From Larix kaempferi (lineage: Eukaryota; Streptophyta; Pinopsida; Pinales; Pinaceae), in contig BSBM01000179.1 in NCBI GenBank assembly GCA_027924585.1, positions 15,658,501 to 15,722,500 of the forward strand: a DNA stretch of 64,000 bases. Reading direction: 5' to 3'. The notes under the pieces are model-generated. The model was not told where the DNA came from. It searched no databases and saw only the letters and a program-made list of their open reading frames with translations. Shown here piece by piece: positions 44,711 to 53,624 of this stretch. The position numbers and the translations under genes were made by a program. Each line of letters starts with the position of its first letter. The stretch's first letter is position 1.

Positions 44711-45733
44711 TTTATGGGGTGATTCATGTTCAGATAGATTTACAAAAGATTATTTAAACCAAGTCATGTGTTTAGAACCCCCACTGTCAATTAATCAATC
44801 ATTACAACCATGAGAAATAGTACCTGTGAGAGTAGAGATTAGAACATACTCTTCTTCGCTTGATGAGTCATCATCATCACTTTTTGCTCTAGCTTTTTTC
44901 CTGAGAGGTTCATCATCCTCAACAGCATGAGCATGATATCTTCTTTTGTTATTATTCTTCTTCTTGTTGAATTTGTTGTCTTTCTTCTTCTTGGGGCAAT
45001 TTGAAGCAAAGTGTCCCATTTAATTACATTCGTAACATCGAACATGAGATAGATCTTTCTTCTTGTGATGAGGATGAGAATGTTTATGAGATTTCTCCCT
45101 CTTAAACTTGCTTCCCTTGGTGTGAGATGTGAGAGCTTGATCTTCATTCTCCATATTTTCTTCTCGTTCCACAAGCTTTGCTTCTTCTTGTGAGCATTCT
45201 TCCCGCAGTCTGCTGAACGATACCAATTTCTTTCTTGCACAGATTCCTTCGATAAAGGAATCCCATGACCTGGGTAGGCCATTCAGAGTTGTCATGACAA
45301 CTTCACCATTCTCCATCATTTCATCCACTGCTTCTAGTTGTTCCTTGATCTGAGAGACCCTAGAAAAATAAGATTGAATGGATTCTCCATTCTGAAGCTT
45401 TACCCCTTTCAATTGGTTCCGCAGAGTCATCTTCCGATTTATGTTCTTCCCTTCAAATAGCTTGGAAAGGGAATCAAATATTTCTTTGGGTGTCTTCAGA
45501 GATGACACATGGGGGATGAGATGGTCCTTGATAGAATTAGCAATGATTCTCTTTGCCTTGACCAAATTCTTCTTTTGGAGGGCTTTAGCCTCTTCTCCCT
45601 CTAGGACAGGGACCTCTTCCCTTATGTAAGCATCCAATTCATTTTCTTCCAGGATTAGCCCAATCCTATACTTCGAGGCTCGGAAGTTATCAGCCCCTTC
45701 AAGCTTATCCTCAATCTTGGTGTGGTGAGACAT
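44711..45733 (-). pseudogene. gag: Element B gag and protease
   Basis: The start is the ATG at 45,733 (MSHHTKIEDKLEGADNF); an upstream ATG at 45,781 is in frame but precedes the conserved start. Gag follows the copia plan: KYRIGLILEENEL, then the UBN2-type capsid (LEGKNINRKMTLRNQLKGVK region near 45,400-45,440), a Lys/His-rich basic part and a CCHC knuckle near 44,985-45,030 (CYECN, stop, MGHFASNC). Stops occur in the knuckle (45,017), before the protease (about 44,792) and after it (about 44,752). The protease has DSGGS, an Ala-to-Gly variant of the usual motif. Only these stops separate it from an open polyprotein frame. Confidence 0.88.
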
Positions 45734-46295
45734 CTTAAAGAGTACTTTGAATGGAAATAGAAAAGATTTAGGTCTTACCACTTGATTTGCTGAAAACTGG
45801 ATCCGGTCTCAGATTAGGGTTTGTCAGAGAAACCCTAAAAATTCAAAATGTGAATTTCAACTTTCTGAAAGGATAGAAAGATGTGCCTTGATGAGATGAT
45901 CAGCCTGGTGTATTCAAAATTTGAGATATGCAAATCTTCACCCTTCAGAAATGCCTTTTAGTCTTCTCGGGTTCACTAGGGAGGACTCTGAATTAGGGTT
46001 TGAGTTTCCCAGAGATTTACCCAGCCAAAAATCTCAATCCAAATCTCTAAACTTCAATTTTTCCAAGGAGCTTCTAGCTATGTCTTCATATTTCAGAAAT
46101 TCTTATTTTTGTGGAAACCCTAATTTTTATGGTCAAAACTAAAAGTGCTCAGAACTGAATTCTAATTGGACAGAAAGATTCACCTTGCTGAGGAGAGTCA
46201 ATCTATCATATTGCTTTTCCAAAATATGTGGAGAGAAACCCAAAAACAAGAAGCCCTAGCTTCTGCAACTGCATAGTGTCTTCTTCTCAGGTTAA

Positions 46296-46306
46296 CTCTG
46301 ATACCA
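46296..46306 (-). promoter_or_regulatory. Initiator-Met tRNA primer binding site of element B
   Basis: CTCTGATACCA on the plus strand; the minus strand reads TGGTATCAGAG next to the LTR end. Confidence 0.92.
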
Positions 46307-46899
46307 TGTTAATTTTTTAGCATTAATTCACAGTACTCTAGGATATTTACTGAGAGAATAACATGTACAGTATATCAATGCATATCAAGCATATCAAGCA
46401 TATCAATCATCACAAGATGCAATCATAAGAGACAATAGACACACAGAGTTTCCGTGGGGAAAACCCTAAGGTGAAAAACCCCACAACTTCCTCAGAGATA
46501 GATAGAGCAATAGCACAACCAAAGTACAACCCAAGTACAGAGATAGATTCCTCCTAGCAGTTGATCCTCCTCCTCACATGTGCACCACTTTTCGAGTGAT
46601 GGATAAGTGAGTAAGTGAAGTGATCAAATAGAGAGATCTCGCTCTCTATTTATACTTGTTCTGAGCAGCCTAATAAACCTATGGGGCCGACTTGTCTAAC
46701 TCAACCTAATAACCCCAGGTTAACTTAATCAGGGCCGACCCCACACATGTTGGTCTAATAACCCATCGGCAAGTTACGACACTTGCGACACTTGTCAATA
46801 CAAATGACGACACTTTCGTATAGAGGAATAAAACATCTCTATAGGAATACAATAAAATACATAGATGAAATACATTCCGAAGTTACATATACATCAACA
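46307..46899 (-). repeat. 5' LTR of element B
   Basis: 593 bp, TGTTGATG to TTAACA on the minus strand, with a TATAAATA box at 46,647-46,654 (minus). Confidence 0.95.
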
Positions 46900-47066
46900 T
46901 TTGATAGGAACAACGCAGTCCCTTAGCAAAAGAAAAAGAAAATATTCATCAACTACGCAGTCAATTTTTAATTCTCTACGTGGTGTGCCTTTCCCCTTGA
47001 TCTGGTATTAGAGCCTGGTTTACGAAAAGAAGAAATTGAATTTACAAAAGGGAAAAGTGATTAAGA

Positions 47067-48422
47067 ATGGCTTCCACTTTGAGTAATTTGCAAACTCCCA
47101 TATTTTTTGGTAAAAATTATGAATATTGGTCTCTAACTATGAAAGCTTTGTTTAGAGGTCAAGATGTATGGGAAATAGTCCAGCATGGCTATGCAGAACC
47201 AACAGATCTAGCAGCATACAACAATATCACACAAGATAATAAGGATGTTCTGAAGGAACAGAGAAAGAAGGATGGAAAGGCATTTTTCCACATACATCAA
47301 GCAACACATGAATCTATACTCCCAAGAGTAGCAGTAGCACAGTCAGCTAAGGAAGCATGGGACACACTAGAAACTGCATATTAAGGTTTGAACAAGGTAA
47401 AGACTACCAAACTTCAAATTCTTAGAAGAGATTTTGAATCTGTGTCAATGAAAAATACATAGTCAATAGACTCATTCTATACTCGTGTTATTGGTATGAT
47501 TAATCAAATAAAGTATCATGGAGAAACTCTAGGTGACCAAAGAGTTGTTGAAAAAGTTCTTAGAGTTCTGCCAAAGAAATTTGAATCTTTAGTTGTGACC
47601 CTGGAGGAAAACAAAGATCTGGACACTTTTACCATTGATGAGTTGCGAGACTCATTACTCAATCATGATCATAGAATCAGTAGTTCAGATACAACACTGG
47701 AAGGTTCATTCACAACACAGTTATCCACAAGTCGTGGAAGAGACATAGGAAGATCAAACTCTAGAGGTAGAGGAAGAAGTTATTTTACAGGAGGTCGCAG
47801 CAGCAGCCCTGCGCATGGCACTGGTAGAGGTCAGAATCAAACTCCCACTCATTCAATTGGAAAAAGGTATGACAAATCAAAAATTCAATTTCATTACTGT
47901 AAGAAGTATGGACACTTCGCATATGAATGCAGGAAGAAGCAGTATGACCAAGGAAAGCAAGGTGAAGCTCAGTCAATCAATAGTAGCACTCCGAACAGCT
48001 CACTATTCTTAGCATGTGCATCTCCACTGGAATGCAATGATGTCCAAGAAAGTCCAAATGACATATGGTATTTAGACTCAAGCTGTAGCAATCACATGAC
48101 TGGTAATTTAAATATGTTTTCTAGTCTAGATAAATCAGTTCAAACTGATGTCACACTTGGAAATAATTTTCAAGTCACTGTTTTGGGTAAGGGTACTGTA
48201 GATATTCTAACAAAACAGGGGGAGAAGAAATATATGTCTAATGTTTATTATGTTCAAGGTTTGAAGCATAATTTTATGAGCACTGGACAACTGATGGAAA
48301 AAGGTTACATAATCCATATGATAGGAAAGCGTTGTCTGATCAAAGACAAATATCCAAGCAATCAGTTGATAGCCGAAGTGCAGATGACAAGCAATCACTT
48401 CTTTCCCTTGAGGATTACATGA
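47067..48422 (+). pseudogene. gag: Element E gag and protease
   Basis: Start MASTLSNLQTPIFFGKNYEY at 47,067. UBN2-type copia gag continues through stops at 47,382 (TAA) and 47,461 (TAG) in the same frame (WSLTMKALFRGQDVWEIV; VVEKVLRVLPKKFESLV; TIDELRDSLLNHD). An Arg/Gly/Ser-rich part is followed by a knuckle near 47,895-47,935 (HYCKKYGHFAYEC) with Tyr near the first ligand. The protease motif WYLDSSCSNHMTG near 48,066 has Ser for the catalytic-loop Gly. The domain closes with LMEKGYIIHMI near 48,290. This element would have been an ordinary autonomous copia. Confidence 0.87.
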
Positions 48423-48545
48423 ATCATAAAAGGAAAAACAACTCAATTTGTTCATGCAAGTTAGAATGAAAATTCTGGAACTGCGCTCAGCGCAGAGAGC
48501 AAAGGAACAAACAGACACTGTGCAAAGGAAGAAAAATACAACGCA

Positions 48546-49420
48546 ATGCAAGCAGTGTTTCAAACAAAAATAAAGGATGAATCCTGGTTATGGAACTTCA
48601 GATTTGGACATCTGAATTTTGGTGGGCTAAAGCTACTGCACATGAAAGACATGGTGAAAGGATTGCCATTGATTGAAAAACCAGAGAGAATTTGTGAAGG
48701 CTGTATTTTTGGCAAACAACACAGAGAGACTTTTCCAGTCGGAAAGTCATACAGAGCACGCACTCCACTTGAAATTGTGCATTTTGATATTTGTAGACCG
48801 ATGCAAACACCGTCCATGGGAGGATGCACTTATCTTCTCACATTTATTGATGATTTCACAAGAAAAACATGGTTTTATTTTCTAAAAAATAAATCTGATG
48901 CGTTTAGTTGTTTTTAGCAGTTCAAGGCACTTGTGGAGAAGCAGAGTGGTTACAACATCAAGATATTAAGAATAGATAGAGGTGGTGATTATGTTTCAAA
49001 TGACTTCTTAAACTTTTGCAAAAATCATGGCATACAGAAGCAATTTACTGCACGGTATACATCGCAGCAGAATGGTATCCCAGAGAGGAAGAACAGAACC
49101 ACCATAGAGATGGCGCGTAGTATCTTGGAAGCCATGCATCTATAAAATGAATACTGGGCTGAAGCAATGGCAGCTGCTGTATACATCATGAATTGATGTC
49201 CGACGAAGAACATGAAGAACAAAGTTCCACGGGAAGCATGGACAGGTATGAAACATAGTGTTTCGCATTTAAATTTTTTTGGATGTGTAGCATACGCACA
49301 TGTTCCAGATGATCTAAGAAGGAAATTAGACAATAAAGGACAGAAATGTATTTTTATTGGGTATTCTGAAGACACAAAGGCATACAAGTTATATAACCCT
49401 ATCACAAGAAAAGTTATAGG
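48546..49420 (+). pseudogene. Element E integrase, truncated
   Basis: The zinc domain (FRFGHLNFGGLKLLHMKD, CEGCIFGKQHRE) and core can be read with Asp in VHFDICRPM near 48,786, Asp in RIDRGGDY near 48,972 and Glu in QNGIPERKNRT near 49,080. Stops lie at 48,915, 49,143 and 49,195. The frame runs to KAYKLYNPITRKVI and then passes into LTR sequence at about 49,421, the deletion point. Confidence 0.87.
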
Positions 49421-49422
49421 GT

Positions 49423-50403
49423 TAGTATGTTTGCAGCCAATCCAGCTCACGGCAAGTTAGTATTTAAGTAGCCGCATTTGTATTCCGCGAGATCAGATCT
49501 TCTTAGGTAGAAATTTATTTCTGTGTTTAATGCAACCCTGTAGCTTCCAAGTGAAGCGATCTTGAGTCGGTGATATTGAAACTCTATAAATGAAAATCAC
49601 TCACAAAGTATTAGATAGAGTGAGAGGAGTGAAGAATAAAAGAGGTGAAAGACCCGTGAAGTGTATGAAGAGCCCAAGCTCTGTGAATGTAAAAGATTGA
49701 AGTAAAATCTCATCTCTCTGTATTGCAGCAAAGTTACTCTGTTTTACAGTGGTAATATATAAGTATTTAGTTTTGTGAATTCATTCTCAAGAATGTTTGT
49801 TTATGCATGTCGTGCATCTATTTCATATTGACCTATGTAAATGTTGTTTACATTTACGTGTAGTAAAAGGAATCAAGATTTCTAAGTATTTCACTATGGT
49901 GAAAGTTCTATTTTAACAAAGAGTAATTGCGCAGTAAGTTTCACTTAGATGTTTCGGTTCTTATGTTTTAAGAAGAAATGTTTTAAGATAAAGATTATTT
50001 AAGTTTGGGTTATGCACAGTTAGATAGGTACACAAAGTTAACTGCGCAGTTAATCTTTGTAAAAGTTAAAAGAATTTTGAGAAGTGATTTGTATGAAGTG
50101 TGTAGTTCATACAAAGTCAAATTCCACAAAGTTAGAGAAGTGCGCATTTATACGAACATTCAACTACACAGTAGAAAGTGGAATCACGCAGTAAAAATGC
50201 GCAGTTAATATGCGAGCAGTAAATAGGTGAAGGTGAATCGCGCATTTAATTTCCGCACTGTTAATTTGAGAAGCAAAGTGGAAGAAAAATTAAAGAAAAG
50301 TATTTGCTAGGAACAATGCAGTCCCTTAGCAAAAGAAAAAGAAAATATTCATCAACTACGCAGTCAATTTTTAATTCTCTGCGCGGTGTGCCTTTCCCCT
50401 TGA
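49423..50403 (+). repeat. 3' LTR of element E, 5'-truncated
   Basis: About 981 bp matching the 5' LTR from its ~102nd base. It ends CCCCTTGA (the usual terminal CA is GA) followed by TGCCT. This copy preserves the uninterrupted insertion site of B. Confidence 0.9.
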
Positions 50404-50408
50404 TGCCT

Positions 50409-50840
50409 TAGTAATTTGAAATCTTTTTTGAAATGATGATGTTGGCTAAAGCCACTATTGGATGATAGATGAAGTTCATGTTGCTTGCTGGTGAAGAATG
50501 AATGTTGTTTGTTGAAAGGCTCTAGCCTTATACTCTTTGTGTGATCCTCCGCCATTGATGAGTGGTTTTCTGAAGTCTGCCACCTGCGGGGAAGGAAGAG
50601 AGTAGAGTAATCCTATGCCTTCAGTATGTAATTGAGAAAGCCTCTACAGTAGCAGAGTTGCCATGAGACTCTCTAAGACATGAGAGCAATGTGTGATGAA
50701 GACTCATGAACCAGTAGCAATATTGAAGAAAAAATTGAAGCGTTTTTATTGTAACTACATGTAAGTTACCTAGCTGAGACTTTAGACCAGCAGGACATGA
50801 TTTTTGTAAGCTGTGTAGTTGTAATGTGGCTATTGAAATT
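50409..50840 (+). other. 3' internal region of element C
   Basis: No ORF of note. It ends with the polypurine tract AAGGGGGAG at 50,841-50,849. Confidence 0.7.
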
Positions 50841-50849
50841 AAGGGGGAG

Positions 50850-51146
50850 TGTTGGAAATTAATTCCAACAGTCACGTATCACTTTGGAATCCACCCGAAT
50901 CATTCTGTAAGTGTTCGGGTGATATGCATTTATGCATAGATGGATCACCATGCTTGTTGGTAGTTGGCTATGTAAATATTGATGTAACTTCTAGCTTCAC
51001 CAAGAAGCCAAACCCATATATGTTTCTAGACTCTCTAATGATCGAGAGAGTTCACAGTGTGTATAAATCTATATTTCAGTTAATGGAAGATGTAGAGAGT
51101 AGTTATGGGTATTTTTGGCCCGTTGTCCGCTGTGTCTACTCTCTCA
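50850..51146 (+). repeat. 3' LTR of element C
   Basis: 297 bp, TGTTGGAAATT to CTCTCA, the same length as the 5' LTR. Followed by TTCAA, the altered copy of the TGCAA duplication. Confidence 0.92.
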
Positions 51147-51151
51147 TTCAA

Positions 51152-51322
51152 GAACTTTGCTCTAGAAATTAGTGTAACGTTGTATGGACTCTCAAGGAAC
51201 AAGGTGAAGAAATTGAGGCCACTGGAACTGTTTGTTTAAAGACTTATACTATAGTTGGAACATGGACTAAGGAAAACAAAAAAGGAGCAAAGATGGCTGC
51301 AGCCCAATAAATTTTATTGGAG
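51152..51322 (+). pseudogene. Dicer-like (DCL3-type) pseudogene, dsRNA-binding domain segment
   Basis: The exon interrupted at 37,019 resumes: ELCSRN, a TAG stop at 51,171, then WTLKEQGEEIEATGTVCLKT and ENKKGAKMAAAQ, a TAA, and ILLE before the donor GAG|GTAAGA at 51,322. The KKGAKMAAA block is the third helix of a double-stranded-RNA-binding fold and bears the conserved lysines that contact RNA. Its place right after RNase IIIb matches plant dicers. Two stops make this part untranslatable. Confidence 0.8.
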
Positions 51323-51430
51323 GTAAGATGATTCAATTTTTATGGTTTGAAATTCTATTAGGATTTAAATTGATTTATTTGTGTTACAATTTTCTCAAAG
51401 TGAAATTATTGTTTTGACAAAAGAAAAAAG

Positions 51431-52409
51431 GCTTTTATCATAGCCAACACAATGATGTTAACAAAGCAACTTTGGATACAACATCGATTTGTTCTACTAA
51501 GGAGAAAGAGAAAATGAATTGCGTTGTAGAAAATGTTGCAAATGTTACTAAAGGTAAATGTAAAGATCAGTCTGTGGAGAAGTGATAACTACACTCGATG
51601 GAAATATTAATTCAAATGCGGACCTGATAAGTGCTAATACTGCATGTGTACAAACAAAAGACTCTGGCATGGAATTGACCCACAAAGTAGGTTTAACTAC
51701 AACATCGAATTGCTTTTCTCACGATAAAATGGTTGGTGCTTTAGAAAATGCAACTAAAGATGAGTTTTTGGAGCAAGTGGCAACTAAAGATGAGTTTGTG
51801 GAGCAAGTGCCAGGTACAATCAATGGTGATGCAAGTAGTGTTGGTGATCCAAGTAGTGCTTGTGTACAAATGGAAGAACATGACATGGTTTTTCTATAAT
51901 CTCATTGTCCCAAGAGAAAAATATATCAAGACAATCCAATTTGTGATAGCATGATGTTTTCTATGAATGAGGATGATGCATATTCACACAGGTACCTAGA
52001 ATCCATAGGTGATATGGATGATATTCCAATCACAACTAGAGAGTTTAGCGTGGAAGAAACCATTAGTCCCAATGGATAGGATTCCAGATGTTGTAGGCAG
52101 GAAGAGTAAATGGTATTACATCACTACCATGTGCAAATGAAATGAAGAATTTTGGATACTTTAGTGAATGAGGGTGATGCATATTCACGCAAGCACCTAG
52201 AATCCACATGTGATAAGGATATTAATCTAATCACAACTAGATAGTTTAGCATGGAATATACCATTAGTTCCAATGCACAGGAAACCAGATATAGGAAGGA
52301 AGAGGAAATGATATTACATCACTACCATGTGCAAATGAAACGAAGGCTTCTTGACAATTCAGTGATTTCCAAAACATCTGAACATGTTGATGAAGGAAAA
52401 TCTGGGAGA
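51431..52409 (+). pseudogene. Dicer-like (DCL3-type) pseudogene, linker exon
   Basis: Hydrophilic sequence follows the dsRNA-binding segment, as the long linker between the two C-terminal domains does in DCL3. It starts after an AG near 51,430 (GFYHSQHNDVN) and ends at a donor-like GGGAGA|GTGAGT near 52,409. Frames change and stops appear (near 51,586, 52,077, 52,110). It contains a 30-bp tandem duplication near 51,755-51,810 (ATKDEFLEQV, then ATKDEFVEQV) and a 201-bp tandem duplication (51,965-52,165 and 52,166-52,360). The exon assignment is by position and composition; linkers are poorly conserved. The second C-terminal domain was not found downstream. Confidence 0.5.
51965..52360 (+). repeat. 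201-bp tandem duplication in the linker exon
   Basis: GATGATGCATATTCAC and CATCACTACCATGTGCAAAT recur with 201-bp spacing. The period is a multiple of three, so the duplication would not have shifted the frame. Confidence 0.9.
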
Positions 52410-52687
52410 GTGAGTACCAAAACAAACTTGCCCAACTATATATCCTTTTTTTCTATTTTAAAAAACCAAAACAAATTACAACACATTATATATCGCATGT
52501 TTTTTCTAGTGAATGAAACTTTTTGGGCCTAAACACATGTTGGAGATTTAAATCGGAAAATTTTATGAAAAATTCCAATAGCCACAAACACATTAATCAG
52601 GGGAAAACCCATCTCAAGCAATGAAAGGCGCAATGATGAGGTTCTGCTCTAACACCTGAAATTTCTTATATCATAGCACATTAGCTA

Positions 52688-52990
52688 TGTTGGAATTAAT
52701 TGCAACCATCTATCGGTATCTATAGCGAACTTATATTTATTGTAGGCTAGATTTGAATTATGAAACCTTATATGTAGATGATTCTAGAGGGGACATGCTA
52801 TGCCTCTCGGGAATGGAGAGTCGACTGCCCAGTTGTGCATACTTATTGTAATACTCTTTTTGATGTTTTGAGTGATGTGAATGAATGAGACATAGCTCTG
52901 TTTTGTTGATGTTTTGAATGAAGTGTTGTAGCACTGTGCAAAATTTGTCATGCTTTGTTTTTTCTCTATTTGCTTCCTCTGTCCCCGTCA
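52688..52990 (+). repeat. 5' LTR of element D
   Basis: TGTTGGAATTAATTGCAACC to CCCCGTCA. The primer site TGGTATCAGAGC is at 52,994-53,005. The leader to 53,624 is non-coding. Confidence 0.93.
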
Positions 52991-52993
52991 TTG

Positions 52994-53005
52994 TGGTATC
53001 AGAGC
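52994..53005 (+). promoter_or_regulatory. Initiator-Met tRNA primer binding site of element D
   Basis: TGGTATCAGAGC, three bases after the LTR end. Confidence 0.92.
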
Positions 53006-53624
53006 CATCTCACGATCTCCCTGCGAGCTGTAGTGTGAATTTCTTGGTGTGGATGCACTACCGTTTGAAGAGCTGGGCTCCCTCACTGTTTTGAGAGATC
53101 TTCGCTGGTTGAGTTTTAACTCCCGCGGATTGTGAACTTGATTTCTCAGTAAATTGAGGTTGGAGAAGAATGCATAAGTAGAGAAACTATTTCCTTAACC
53201 TCTCTCGTAGCATGAAGCCACAAAGGAAATGAGAGTGAGCCATCATCTTTGAATCAGTGACTTTGAAAGGCAGTTGAGCGTGTGCTCCCTTGGTCTGAGA
53301 AGTTAGATGTTTCTCGTTGTTGGTCGTGAACCTTGTTCAAGGCATTCATTCCCCATTTCAAGTTGTTGTGTGTGGAGTCTCCCTAGATGGGTTTTGAAGT
53401 TGGGGGTTCACATCTCTAGAACTTAGAATTGGCTTTGGCAATGAAGAAGTTGCCTGCAAGTAGTAAAAGGAGAGAGGCTTGTAGCCCACTGTTGCTCAGT
53501 GGAAGGAGTCGTGTAGGCTTGAAATGGTGAACCGTCTGCAACCAGCAAGGAAGACGTGGAGGAACATTAAAATAGAGGACTCTGCCTACAGTAGTAAAAG
53601 AAGAAATTTCAGAAATCCTGAGCC

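Larger units (their letters stand above)
39729..46899 (-). mobile_element. Element B: nearly complete Ty1/copia retrotransposon
   Basis: Length is 7171 bp. LTRs at 46,307-46,899 (5', minus orientation) and 39,729-40,303 (3') differ by about 4% plus an 18-bp indel. The flanking 5-mers TTTGC (39,724-39,728) and TTTGA (46,900-46,904) are a target duplication with one change; the intact site survives in the other LTR of E. A single gag-protease-integrase-RT-RNase H frame is interrupted by only about three or four stops. It is the best preserved coding element here. As integrase precedes RT, it is Ty1/copia. Confidence 0.95.
38741..50403 (+). mobile_element. Element E: Ty1/copia retrotransposon, RT region deleted, nested in C
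   Basis: The 5' LTR (38,741-39,728 plus 46,905-47,000, about 1084 bp once element B is removed) begins TGTTGGAAATATC. The 3' LTR remnant is 49,423-50,403. The TGCCT duplication flanks the element. A primer-site variant (TGGTATTAGAGCC) is at 47,003. Gag, protease and integrase can be read at 47,067-49,420. There the pol frame runs directly into the 3' LTR, which lacks its first ~100 bp, so one deletion removed RT, RNase H and the LTR start. Confidence 0.85.
37020..51146 (+). mobile_element. Element C: small non-autonomous LTR retrotransposon in a dicer exon, host to elements E and B
   Basis: Two 297-bp LTRs (37,020-37,316 and 50,850-51,146, about 8% different by eye) flank the insertion. An initiator-Met primer site, a polypurine tract and a near-perfect duplication (TGCAA at 37,015-37,019; TTCAA at 51,147-51,151) complete it. 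Removing E leaves about 2.4 kb with no gag, protease, RT or integrase, but with one 127-codon ORF at 38,300-38,683. It is therefore non-autonomous and probably mobilised by a copia-type element with similar LTR ends. Confidence 0.88.
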
